This document shows, one piece after another, positions 20,569 to 32,110 of a DNA stretch of 64,000 bases. Location of the stretch: positions 1 to 64,000 of the forward strand of contig CAYYDE010000004.1 of NCBI GenBank assembly GCA_964470525.1. Direction: 5' to 3'. The notes under the pieces are model-generated. The model searched no databases, was not told the DNA's origin, and saw only the letters and a list, made by a program, of their open reading frames with translations. Origin of the DNA: CAYYDE01 sp964470525 (GTDB taxonomy: Bacteria; Patescibacteriota; Gracilibacteria; BD1-5; UBA6164). The translations under genes and the position numbers were made by a program. The stretch's first letter is position 1, and each line of letters opens with the position of its first letter.

Positions 20569-20727
20569 ATGTATAAAGTTTTACTTTTTTGAATTTTCAG
20601 TATAATGATTTCTTCTTGTTCCTTTTCTGCATCAAATGAAGATATTTCAAATATCTGAGCTGAGCATGTAGAATTTGATGGAGCATGATGATGAGGTATT
20701 CCAGATACCCAACAATGAGAAAGATAA
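20569..20727 (+). CDS. Small lipoprotein (52 aa) sharing the tail of the upstream protein
   Basis: A 52-residue gene with four TGA runs that conventional gene finding misses. A hydrophobic leader ends in the lipobox I-S-S-C (Cys17), so it should be lipidated. The mature 36 residues end G-G-G-G-I-P-D-T-Q-Q-G-E-R, almost the same as the last residues of the 1100-residue protein just upstream. Starts at ATG 20569, 41 bp after that gene, and stops at TAA 20725, 20 bp before the next ATG. Function unknown. Confidence 0.65.
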
Positions 20728-20747
20728 TATTATTTAATGATAGCGTT

Positions 20748-23700
20748 ATGAAAAAATTATTCCTATTTTTCCTCTCATTTGCTGTTATTCCAAACCTGAT
20801 TGCCACTGCGTGTGATCAGGTTTTTGATGGTTGAATGTTACGATATAATCAAGGATATACATTTGGTGATGAATTAACAAATCATGCAAATAAAAAAATA
20901 TACCTTAATACATATAGGGTTGGTTTTGTGAACCCATCATTTCTCGATAAATGATGAGATTTTGCTTGGACATCATCATTGAAATCAAATGGATATGGAG
21001 TAGACGCACGTAGTACTATGAGAGTACTTCAAACAACTTCTCCATCATGGAGAATTGCAAAAACTCCAAATCAAAGAACAAATGGAACAAGAAATAGTTA
21101 CGATTTTGGTATAGAATATACCTTAACGTATGATTATTCAAATAATCATCCAGATACAAGTGATGATAAATCTCATAAAGAGTGTATATATTACAGTGTA
21201 TCTTGGTGTGGAGATGGAGTTTTAGAGCCATCATATTGAGAAGTGTGTGATCCAAATGATCCTTTAAAAAGATGATGGGGACCTTCAGGATGTAGTACAA
21301 CTTGTCAACCTTTACATCCACCTATAACTCAACAACCAGTTTGTACGGGTTTGACGTATCAAAGAGAGGATAATGTATATACATTTCGTTGTACTGCTTC
21401 TCAAGCAGGAGCGACATATAATTTATATGATGGCTCAAATCTATTAGCTACAAATACAACAGGAGTATTTTCAAATATTTCGCTTTCAAATCCAGGTACT
21501 ATTACATGTAGATTGGCAAATGAAGTTGCAAATAATAATCCAGCACCTGCAGTATGTACCATTCCAGATATTTGAGGAAGACTCTCATGTCTGAGTTTAA
21601 CTGCAACTCCTCCAACAGGAGCTTGAGTAAAAACATTTACTTCAACAGCTGGAGGAACGCAAACAAGTCTTCGTCATCAACTTGTATGAGGTGGACAAAC
21701 TCGAGATTCAGGATCAACAGGAAGAACTCATACATTTAATAATGTAACAACTCTTGTAAATAATCAATTCAGAGCTACAGTTTTTGATAGTGCTGGAAAT
21801 TCAGCTACTTCTCAATCATGTACTTTTACGGTTCCAGATACTCCTATAACATCACCAACATGTGGAACAGCTCAACGTACATTTTGAGCAAGTGAAACAG
21901 GATGGGGNNNNNNNNNNNNNNNNNNNNNNNNNNNNNNNNNNNNNNNNNNNNNNNNNNNNNNNNNNNNNNNNNNNNNNNNNNNNNNNNNNNNNNNNNNNNN
22001 NNNNNNNAGCATCACCAGGATTTCCAAGTCAATGATGAAATGTTTCTTGGACATGTAATGGAACAAGTGGTACGCCAGTAACATGTACAGCAAATCGCCT
22101 AAGTGATACAACTACAACACCAACATGTGGAACAGCTCAACGTACATTTTGAGCAAGTGAAACAGGATGGGGAAATTTCACATTTTGTACAAATGGAACG
22201 CCAAATCCAGCATCACCAGGATTTCCAAGTCAATGATGAAATGTTTCTTGGACATGTAATGGAGCAAGTGGTACACCAGTAACATGTACAGCAAATCGCC
22301 TAAGTGATACAACATGATGATTCTCATGTGATTCACTTGTTGCAAATCCTGCATCAAGTCATAATACACCTTTGAATACTGTTTTAACTTGTAGTGCGAC
22401 GAGTACATCATTATTTAATATAGAAGTGCGTAATTCTTCACAAACAGTTGTTGCATCTGGAAGTACTTCTACTTTAAATGTAAATAACTTATGAGTTGGT
22501 ACATATACGGCTACTTGTAGAGTTGGATGACAAGCTACAGCTATTCCGATTTGTACAACAACACTCAATGTCACTACTGGTTGAGGTGGATGAGGAGGAT
22601 GTACTCATGGAGGAATTATTGGACCTCAAACAAATCCTATTACAAATACTACACCATGATTATGTGAAACAGGAAGAACGGCAGAAAGTTTTCAATTTAC
22701 TGTAAATGGAAATACTACACAATATTCATGGCAATGTAGTGGACAATCATGAGCAACTTGTGGAGCAAGTTATACTTCTGGGTGAGGAGGATGAACTCCA
22801 CCATGAGGTTGATGATGAGGAGGAAGTTATTGTGGAGATGGAAGATTAGATAGACCAAATAGTTCTGGAATGATGGAACAATGTGATTTTGGAGGTGCAA
22901 ATCCATGGTCAAATTGGCCAGCATGGTGTGGAATTCCTGGAACATCTTGAGCTTGTCAAATTGATGAAACAACGAGTCCATGATGATATAGTTTCTGACC
23001 AGAATCAACTATTCCATGATGAGGAACTATAACGATTCATCCTTCATGAAATGTGCTTATTGGACATGGAATGAGTGTATTTGGAAATGCAAATAGACAA
23101 GCTACGATTACAAATGATTCAAATAGTGATATTTATATTGATAAAAAACTTTGTATCAGCCAATCTGATAGCTTGAATGTTATCAATTGAATTCAAGAAT
23201 TATGTTCATCATCAGAAGTTTGACGTTTAAATGCTGGACGAACAAGAACTCTATCTGTTTGAGAGAATTTCTTTTGAACTACTGATACACTTGGTACAAG
23301 TAGAACTTTTTGAGATGCAAAAATCATCACAAAAATAGAATGAGTTCCTGATACTTCTTTTCTCAATGCAGTACTTGATGTAAGGGTTGCAAAACCTTCT
23401 ATTCAAAGTGCTGGATGATGAGCGGGATTTGTAAAAGGAACAAATGTGTCAGATGTGCGTGCATTAAGTACAAATTTTTGACCATTAAATCCAGAATTAA
23501 ATAGAAACCTGATACTTACAAGTTTATGAGTTGGAGCTCTTTCAAGTAATGTTGGAAAAGAAATTCAAGTAGGAAATCTATTACAAACTTCACGTGAACA
23601 ATGAAAACAAGATGTACAGGCTCTTTGAAATATTACAGTATGATGAACTCAAACTGCAAGAACAACTTTACCAACTGAAAAATTTCAAGGAATAAATAAT

Positions 23701-24129
23701 GTTTTTATTCATAAATGAAATCTTACATTGAATAATGTATCTGGAGTTTGAGCAAATAGTACGTATATTGTAGAATGAAATTTAACTCTCAATGGAAATA
23801 TTTCTTCAGATCATAGTATATTATTTGTAGTGAAAAACTGAAATATTACTATCTGAAAAGATGTAACTCAGATAGATGCTATACTTATTGCAATGGATCA
23901 ATTCATTGAATCTGATGGAGCAAAAACAAATAATATTCTTACGGTAAATGGAGCTTTATATTGAGATATATCAAAACTTATTGAAAGTAGAACGTATGTA
24001 AAATGAAGAGGAGAATATGTTGATGTTGGTACAAATGTACAATTTACATCAAAAGTATTTACTTCACCACCACCACTTCTTTCAAAATTTTTATGAGAAT
24101 TTATTCAATGAGATAAAATGGCAAGATAA
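20748..24129 (+). CDS. Giant secreted Cys-rich repeat protein, interrupted by an assembly gap
   Basis: A signal peptide (about 1-23, then A-C-D-Q) starts a protein of more than 1,100 residues. Two C-G-D-G motifs with following Cys-Asp (the first at residue 154, the second at 22831) resemble the Myxococcus-type Cys-rich repeat. Between them lie Ig-like Thr/Ser-rich segments and 67-residue cysteine-containing tandem repeats, then a polyglycine linker made largely of TGA codons. The last 350 residues form a beta-rich domain with many short Asn/Gly/Ile repeats. A 100-N gap (21908-22007) shifts the apparent frame by one; with the true gap it would be restored, so I treat this as one intact gene. 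Likely a surface adhesin or stalk; inference. Confidence 0.75.
21855..22315 (+). repeat. 201-bp in-frame tandem repeats around an assembly gap
   Basis: Two copies are visible, the first broken by the gap. The distance between equivalent points (22008 and 22209) is 201 bp, exactly 67 codons. The copies differ at only a couple of bases, so they arose or were homogenised recently. Each unit encodes P-T-C-G-T-A-Q-R-T-F-G-A at its start, with four cysteines. Confidence 0.9.
21908..22007. other. Assembly gap (100 N)
   Basis: Exactly 100 N. Comparing copy 1 with copy 2 of the repeat shows that only 36 bases are missing if there is one copy, or 36 plus multiples of 201 if more copies were collapsed. 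The N count is therefore a placeholder. Confidence 0.95.
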
Positions 24130-24175
24130 TTGCAAATAAAAAATCCTTTCTTTTGAAAGGGTTTTTTATTTGCAA
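24130..24175 (+). terminator. Terminator of the surface-protein locus
   Basis: A long stem (GCAAATAAAAAATCC with its complement, tetraloop TTTT region) immediately follows the TAA at 24127 and has T runs on both strands. The 85 bp after it, up to 24260, are AT-rich with no clear promoter. Confidence 0.88.
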
Positions 24176-24260
24176 TAGAGAGAAAAATGGATATATTTTA
24201 TATAAGTTATTTACACAGAGGTGGTAAATAATAATTTTTTATTTTATTTTGTGAAAAATA

Positions 24261-25379
24261 ATGAAGAGAATCTCAATTTTATCTTCTCTGCCTCCTATAA
24301 AATGAATTAGTGCCTATACAGTACCATTTCTACAAGAATTGGAGAAAAATATTCAAGTTAATTTTTTTTGATTTAAAGATATTTATCCGGAGTTTTTATA
24401 TCCAGATGGAACGAAAAATTTTGAATTACAAAGCCCATCATTTTTCAATACCGATATTAAAAATCAAATTACTTGGTATAATCCTATTTCTTGGATTCGA
24501 ACTTGATTTCAAATACAAACAGATGTTCATGCTCAATGGTGGAGTTGGGTTTTAGCTCCAATATATTGAATAGTTTTATGAATTGCAAAACTGAGATGAA
24601 AACAAATTATTTTAACAATTCATAATGTTTCTCCTCATGAAAAATCATTTGTAAAAACTTTTTTTAATAATATAATTTACAAATTATGAGATAAATTTAT
24701 TGTTCATAGTGAATCAAATAAACAAGAGTTACAAAGAATTATTTGAGATCAAAAACAAATTGAAGTTATTCCTCATGGAATCATTACACCAAATTTCCAA
24801 AAAGATACAAAGGAAAATCTCAGGAAGAAATATAACTTAAAAATGAACGAAAAAATTATTCTTTTTTATTGAAATATAAGAGATTACAAATGACTTGATA
24901 TAATACTTTTTGCTTTTTCAAAAATTATAAAAAATCAAAGTAATTTCAAACTTATTATTGCTTGACCTTGCTGGCAAGAATGGGAAAAATACCAAAAAAT
25001 TGTTGATGAAAATAATTTAAATAATTCTATTTTAAGAATTGACTGATTTATATGAGAACAACAAACTTGAGAATTATTTACACTTTCAGATTTACTTGTT
25101 TTACCGTATAGAAATTTTGACTCTCAAAGTTGAGTTATTGCAACAAATCTATGTTTTAATCTGCCAGTAATAGTTAGTAATTTATGATGACTCACAGAAG
25201 TGATTCAAGATAAAGATTTGATTTTTGAAGTAGAAAATATTGAAGAATTAGAAGAAAAGATTACAAATATTTTTACATGAGATAAATTACAAGAAAAAAA
25301 GCAATATTTATCCAGTTTAAAAGAAAAATTTGAATGGCAACATATTGTTAAAAAAACTTTAGAATTTTATAAAAAATAA
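24261..25379 (+). CDS. Glycosyltransferase, GT4 family
   Basis: A 372-residue retaining GT-B sugar transferase. N-terminal half: S-S-L-P-P-I-K-G-I-S opening loop and H-N-V-S-P-H. C-terminal half: F-Y-G-N-I-R-D-Y-K-G, the I-I-A-G-P strand, and the nucleotide-sugar motif with L-P-Y-R and S-Q-S-G-V-I-A. Cytoplasmic or membrane-associated. First gene of a same-strand polysaccharide block whose members are spaced 1-49 bp apart. Acceptor and donor sugars cannot be read from sequence. Confidence 0.9.
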
Positions 25380-25380
25380 G

Positions 25381-25944
25381 ATGAAAAAATTAAATTATTT
25401 ACTCAAAAGAACTTTACACGAAATTTTTATATGATTATACGTTTTCTTCGACTTTATAATTCCAGACTTTACTCTTTTTTCACCTTTAAGAAGTTTTTTA
25501 TTAAAAATTTTCACATTTTCAAAATTATGAATATCAACAAGAATAAGAAAAAAGCAATACTTAACAAATATAAACAAACTAAAAATTTGAAAAAACTGTT
25601 TTATAAATAGATGAAATTTATTTGATAATAATGCTAAAATTACCATAGGAGATGATTGTGGAATATGATACGACAATAAGTTTCTTACCTCTATGCACTA
25701 TGAAAAGCAAAATATTGAAAAAAAAGATTTAGATTTTTCTACTTTCTCAAAAGAAATTATTATAGGAAACAATGTTTGGATAACCAGTAATTGTATCATT
25801 TTACCTTGAAGTAAAATCTGAAATAACACAATAATTGCTTCTTGAAGTGTAGTGAAATGAGAGTTAGAAAGTAATTTTTTATATTGAGGAGTTCCAGCAA
25901 AAAAAATAAGACCAACACAATGATTTATTTCTAAAATTAAGTAA
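25381..25944 (+). CDS. Hexapeptide-repeat acyltransferase
   Basis: 187 residues. A hydrophobic, basic N-terminal part (1-75) precedes left-handed beta-helix repeats: I-T-I-G-D-D-C-G-I-G-Y, I-I-I-G-N-N-V-W-I, P-G-S-K-I-G-N-N-T-I-I-A-S-G-S-V-V and the closing G-V-P-A-K-K-I-R of WbbJ/CysE-type sugar acetyltransferases. About seven TGA codons, most on turn glycines of the helix. It starts 1 bp after the upstream stop. Confidence 0.88.
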
Positions 25945-25945
25945 T

Positions 25946-27040
25946 ATGAAGAAAGTTTTAATAATCTCAAGTCACGCTATTTTACCTCCCTATAAATCAG
26001 GATCAAAATTAATCTATGAGTTTTCAAGATTTTTATCAAAAAAATATGAAATCTATATTTTACATTCTAATGAATGAAAATATGATTTTATACTAGATAA
26101 TAATCTCATTTTTTTTGACTTCATAAAAAAATGAAAGTTAAAATTTCTTGATATCACTTTCATTTATAAAACAATACAACTTATAAAAAAAGAGAAAATA
26201 GAAGTTCTCATAATGCAATATCCTTGGTTTGCACTTCATTTATTTATTGTAAAACTCTTTACAAAAGTAAAATTTGTTATGCATGAACATAACATAGAAT
26301 ATGACAGATTTAAAAGTTTTGGAAAAAAATGGTGGAAATTCTTATATTTTTATGAAAAAATCGCATATAAATTAGTAGATGATGTTTTATTTATAACAAA
26401 AACCGATAAAACCCTAGCTCAAAATACTCTATGAGTAAAAAATAAATGACAAATTTGTAATTATTGAATCAATACAGATTATTTCAATACAGAAAATAAT
26501 TCAGATAAGGCAAAAGAATTAAGAGAAAAATATAATTTAAAAGAAAATGAAAAAATAATATTATTTTTTTGAAGTTTTAGTTATTTTCCAAATAGAGAAG
26601 GATTAAATATCATAATAAAACATCTTATTCCTTTATTAAACAAATCAACTCTCAATTATAAAATTTTTATATGTTGATGATGAATAGATAGAAATACATA
26701 TCAAGACCAAGAAAACATAATTTATACTTGACTTATTCCAAATATTCAAGATTATGTAAAATGATGTGATATTATGATAAATCCTATTCTTTCCTGAGGT
26801 TGAGTAAAAACAAAAGTTATAGAATCTCTTGCTTGTGGAAAAACTGTTATTTCTACTCAAAAATGAGCTGAATGAATTAATGAAAGAATAACAGATGGAA
26901 AACTTATCATAGTTGAAAATAATGATTGGGAAAAATTTATACAAGAAGTTATAAAAAATATTAATAACAAAGATTTTGTTTCCAATTCCTTTCTGCAAGA
27001 ATATGAGTGGAGTAACATTATTAATAATTTAAAAATTTAA
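25946..27040 (+). CDS. Glycosyltransferase, GT4 family
   Basis: 364 residues. The N-terminal domain has H-A-I-L-P-P-Y-K-S-G-S and, in the middle, E-H-N-I-E-Y (typical of GT4 enzymes). The C-terminal domain has I-L-F-F-G-S-F, I-F-I-C-G-G-G-I-D, and the motif L-S-G-G-G-V-K-T-K-V-I-E-S-L-A-C-G-K-T-V-I, the signature of the sugar-nucleotide site. Several of those glycines are TGA. It starts 1 bp after the acetyltransferase. Confidence 0.9.
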
Positions 27041-27041
27041 A

Positions 27042-28640
27042 ATGAAAGATTTTTTAGTGAAACATAAATTTATATTATTTTTTCTATTTTGTTTTATTAT
27101 ATTTTATTCTACTTTCATACAAGCTTGATATGTAGGATGAGATGGTATAAGCATATATTATCCTGTGCAAAAATTACTTACAGAATGAAATCTGAATTTT
27201 TGGAATAATTTCAACACTCAATACGGAACATACTATTTTTCATTGTGATTTAGTGATATAGCAATAAAATCATTCTGAGAAATTTACCCTATGCAACCAA
27301 TCTCAATCATTTTATTTTATTCATATTTTATGAGTTTTTTATGAAATGACTCTTTTTATTTTATAAATTTCATTTGAGTATTACTTATAATTTTATTTTC
27401 ATATTTAATATTAAAAAAACTCTATACAGGTAATCTATTACCAATAATATGAATAATACTTATCGGTTTTATCTCAATACTAATAATATGGGCAATAATA
27501 CCACAAAACATTATTCCAGCTTCTTTATTTTTACTTATAAGTATTTTTTTTATTTTAAAATATGACCAAACAAATCATATTAAATATTGGAATTTAGCTT
27601 TATTATTCTTATTTTTTGCAATTTTAATTAGAATTATATTTGTACTATTTCTCTTTTGATATCTCGTATATTTTATAAAATGAAACATTAAAAATGTACT
27701 AAAAAAAATAGTTCACTGATTTGTTGTTGTAATAATAACTTTTTCTTTTTTCCCCCTATCAAATATAAAATACTTCTGAGATTTTAATTTTATTTGATAT
27801 CTCAATAATGATTATCGTCCAAATCCGATTTGATTTGAAAATACTCCTAATCATATTATTAATAAGTGATTTACAAAAATTAATATTGAAAATCTACATC
27901 ATATACTGAATGGATTTACTTATTATTTTAAATGAAATATTCTATATTTTACCCCATTATTTTTATTAGTATTCATATGATTTTTAAAATTCCCAAATAA
28001 ACGATTTAAGATTTTTTTCATTTTAGTACTTATAGTAAATCTTTTATACTATTCTAATGTAAGAATATTGCTTTTTGGAAATGAAACAAATAGTTTAATT
28101 TCTTCATTTTTTAGGTATCTTCTCCCAATTACTATATTGTCATTTTTATTTATTCCCGTACTATTCCAGAAACTTAGTAAAGTTTTGATTTATGTTTTTT
28201 TGTTCCTATACATTTCAGTATTTAGTTTTTACTGATATTCCTATAAGCACTGAGCTAGCTTAACTTATTATAAAGAGATAAATACTCAATATTTAAGCTA
28301 TTCAAAAAAAATCAAAAATATAATACCTCAGTGAAGTACAATATTTTATGCTCCTCGACAACCTCAGAGATATTTTACTGATACATTATTTGATTATAAT
28401 TGGTTCTGTTATTATTGTATTCCATCTCATATAAGATACCAACATACAACTGATATTTTAAATAAATTCCTAGAAAATAACGAAAGAATATACTTTGCAA
28501 GCTATATGTCTCCTTATAATACATTAACACAAGAAATGGAAGATTATTTAAGAGAAAGATACATTTTCGAATATGTAGAGTGAAGTGAATTTAGAAGAGA
28601 AAATTTTAACTTCTACATTATTCAGAGCATAAGAGAATAA
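27042..28640 (+). CDS. Polytopic membrane protein, GT-C-like
   Basis: 532 residues with about ten hydrophobic helices and a soluble C-terminal part of roughly 120 residues. Just after the first helix is an acidic motif G-G-D-G-I-S-I-Y-Y-P, the place where GT-C (PMT/ArnT-like) enzymes carry the catalytic Asp; together with the neighbours this suggests a lipid-linked sugar transferase. An O-antigen ligase or polymerase remains possible. Starts 1 bp after the GT4 gene. Confidence 0.72.
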
Positions 28641-28689
28641 TTTATGTTTCACATTTCATTTTCTTAAAATTTATAATATAAACTATAAA

Positions 28690-29856
28690 ATGAAAATATT
28701 ACAAATATCAGACAGTATTCAAAATATATGATGAGCTGAAAAAACTATGTATGATATAAAATCTAATCTAGATAAGAAAAATCATCAAGTTTTTTTATGG
28801 GGAACTCAAACAAAGCAAATCAATCAATCTGTTTTCTCAATATTTAACCTAAAATACTTCATTCAGCTCTATAAATATCTAAAAAATCATACTGATTTTG
28901 ATGTTATTCATCTTCATAAATTTAATTCTATTCTCAGTCCATCTATATTTCTCGCAATAAAATGAAAATGAAAAATTATTCTCCATATTCACGATTTTTC
29001 ATTTTATTGTCCCAAATTATGAGTTACACAAAATTGAGAAGAATGTAGATGATGAATATTTCATTTTCATTGTAATAGATTTATAGAAAGAGGGGTTTTA
29101 TGAAATACCATTTTTGATTTTATAAAATGGTTAAAATTTATAATAAACAGATATTTTATAAAAAAATATGTTGAAATTTTCCTTTGCCCATCAAAAAAAC
29201 TTCAAGAATATATGATACAATCACTACAACTTCCAAAAGAAAAAGTATTGTATCTGCCAAATTTCATAGAAATCGAAGAAAATCATCAACCAAATCTTAA
29301 AAAAATAAATGATACAAATTTTCTTTTTGTATGAAGACTTTCAAAAGAAAAATGAGTTGAGATAGCTGTTAAAGCCTTTGATATATTAGTGAATAAAGAA
29401 TGAATAAAAGACATTTATTTTGAAATTATTTGAGATTGAATAGAAAAAAACAATTTAGAAAATCTAGTAAAGTCTTTATGACTTGAGAATAACATAAAAT
29501 TTCTTTGAAAAATAAATAATAAAGAATTACAAAAATATTATGAAGTTTCTATTTGACTGATTATTCCAAGTATTTGTTTAGAAAACAATCCTCTCGTGGC
29601 AATTGAATGAATGAAACATTGAAAAACAATTATTGCAAGCCATATATGATGACTTTCAGATTTAATAGAATGTAAAAAAAATTGATATCTTTTCAAAGTA
29701 TGAAACTATATTGAACTTGCAGAAAAAATAAAACAACTTTATAAAAATCAAGTTGTAAGTATGGAAATGTGAAAGCACTGATTTGAAAAATTAAAAAAAG
29801 AATTCAACTCTGAAATTTTTTATAAGAAATTAATAAAAATTTACAATGAAAAATAA
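28690..29856 (+). CDS. Glycosyltransferase, GT4 family
   Basis: 388 residues. N-terminal domain: I-G-G-A-E-K-T-M-Y near residue 14 and H-I-H-D-F in the third strand, with a cysteine-rich stretch (Y-C-P-K then E-E-C-R) often seen in GT4 enzymes of this type. C-terminal domain: F-V-G-R-L-S-K-E-K-G, I-I-G-D-G, P-S-I-C-L-E-N-N-P-L-V-A-I-E-G. Complete. It overlaps the next gene by 11 bp. Confidence 0.92.
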
Positions 29857-30550
29857 AATTATTATTGAGTTTACGTGACTCCCTTGATCTGGAAAAACTA
29901 CTTTAACAGCAAAATTAAGTGAAAATCCATTATACAAAAATAATGTTTTTTTCATAAATAATTATATGGAAGACAGCTTAAATAAACAAAATTTTTATAA
30001 AAAAATAATAACAAGAATACGATTTATTTTTTCCAATAAAAATATATTTATAAATCATTTCATTTTATTTATAAAATGATTATTTCATTGAAATTTCAAA
30101 ATATTATTTACCTATTCTGCACAAAGTTTTCACTTATCAAATATCAAGAAACAAAAAAATGATTTTTTAATTGCTGATGAAATCTACTTACATAGATATT
30201 TTTGATCAATACTTCATTCTGGAAAGAAAGTAAATAAAAATTTATTAGATTATTTGCTAAAAATCAGTGATACAAATATTTATCCAATATTTATTCATTC
30301 AAATAATACAATATCATTAGAAAGAATAAAACAAAGAGAAATAAATAATTCACTCTCTTTTGATAAATACTCAGATAAGCAAAAATTATCTTTATTAGAA
30401 AAAAACTGAAATTTATCTGAATACATTACAAGAAAATATTGTGAAATTCACAATAAACCTTTTCTAGAAATATCAACTCATACTTCTATTCCAGAAAAGT
30501 ATGAACAAATATGTCAGCACATTGATGATATATTAAAAATTTCATCTTAA
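29846..30550 (+). CDS. P-loop kinase/NTPase of unknown substrate
   Basis: 234 residues. The N-terminus is a Walker A, F-T-G-L-P-G-S-G-K-T-T-L; both the first and the second glycine of G-L-P-G are TGA. A D-E-I-Y-L-H around residue 115 may be Walker B, and a later region with R-I-K-Q-R-E looks like the lid of a small-molecule kinase. Similar proteins in polysaccharide loci phosphorylate or dephosphorylate sugars or are simply annotated as nucleoside kinases; I cannot say which. It overlaps the upstream GT by 11 bp and ends 2 bp from the convergent flippase. Confidence 0.75.
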
Positions 30551-30552
30551 TT

Positions 30553-32091
30553 TTATTCTCTTATTTCCGAGAATCCTCTCCTTACTCTCATAATTTCTTT
30601 ATAATTCATCATTCAGATTATCAAAAAATATCCGCATCCTCACACAAACAAGTACAAAAGATTTTGAAGTCTAAAATTATCATCCAAAATAAATATCTTT
30701 TCTTTATACCAATATACCAAACTTGCGAGCACAACAAATGTAAGCAAGTTTTTTAATATAAATTGATAATCAAAAGAAATTTTACAATTTTTATGTACCA
30801 TATAAAAACTTGAAAATGCAATAATTCCCCACGAAATCACTGTTGTTAATCACGCTCATAAAGCTCAAAACAAAGGTATCATTATCAAATTCAAAACTAT
30901 GTTTAAAAACAAAACTCAAAGCAATATTAAAGTCCTATTTTTTGATTTTCACAATCCCATAAGTATAGAAAAATTCAATAAAAACATAACCTTAAAAAAT
31001 CAAAATATTGCTACATACGTTAAAAGTTCTCAAGAGAATAAATATTTCTCTCAAAAAAACACCACTGCAACCACATCTCCCAACACACTCAATAGTATTC
31101 AAATACTCAAAGAAAAAACCAAAACATACTTATAAAAAAAATTCTGAAGAAGTTCAAGTTTATGAAATTGTTTTTTCGTTACTATTTCACTTACTACAGG
31201 AAAAATAAATCCTAAAATAGGAGCAAATAAAAACGTCATAAGTATTACAAGACTTATAAAATTTGCATAATATCAAGCCATTTCAGTTCATAAAAACATC
31301 AAGACCATTTGCTGATCTATTTGATCCAAAAGCACCAATGCATTTGATCACAAAGTTGCCCAAATACCAAATAAAATGTATTTTTTTATATCACCTTCCT
31401 TCAATTCTATTTTTCACTCTTTTACGGTATCAAAATATTTTTTGAAAAAAAATCAAACAGAAATCACCAAAGCTCCACTTATCCCAAAAAGCCAAGCAAA
31501 AGAATACATTGTCATATTTCCTATATCAAAAAAAAGTACTCCAATCACTCAAACAGCTATCAAAAATTTTCTCAAAAAGTCATTAAAATGTTGTACAAAT
31601 ATATCCTGAACTGCATGAAAAAATCACTGGAATAAATGAAAAACATTCAATGTCAGAAAATATATCAAAAAAACTTGTAATACTCAAACACTCTCGGCAC
31701 TTCCTAAATAATTATTTGCAATATTTTCAAGAAATACAAAAGCTAGTATTCATATTATTATAGTAGTAATTCATTTTATTATAAGACTTAAGAAAAATAA
31801 TGTTTTAAATTTATTATGGTCTTTGTTTATATAATGTTTTGGGAGATAATAATTCATGGTTGCATTTAATCATAAATCACTAAAAATAGCAATAATAGAA
31901 ATTATACTCACTATACTATAAATAATACCAATATCTGCAACTGGTAAATCATTTGAAACAACCACTCGTATCAAATATAAAAGAGGAGCTCAAAAAAACG
32001 TAAACAAATACATCCAAAATCATTTTTGAATAAACTTTTTTTTGAGAGTTTCATCTTGGTAGAGTATTTTTTTATTTTTACTTTCTTGCAT
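30553..32091 (-). CDS. Polysaccharide flippase (Wzx/MurJ-type MOP superfamily)
   Basis: 512 residues with about 14 hydrophobic helices, the layout of oligosaccharide-lipid flippases. The N-terminal region F-G-A-P-L-L-Y-L-I-R-V-V-V and D-I-G-I-I-Y is the usual start of Wzx proteins; the Arg there is a CGA codon at a position where the family has Arg. It would export the lipid-linked glycan made by the convergent glycosyltransferase genes. More than 30 TGA glycines. Stops 2 bp from the P-loop kinase with no terminator between. Confidence 0.9.
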
Positions 32092-32110
32092 AATGGCTTT
32101 AAAAACAAAT

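Noticed and set aside
21855..22315. CRISPR-like array
   Set aside because: Units are 201 bp, protein-coding and contiguous in frame, with no short repeats and spacers.
24261..30550. Insertion sequences or transposases in the polysaccharide locus
   Set aside because: No transposase, terminal repeats or target duplications were seen there or anywhere else in the window.
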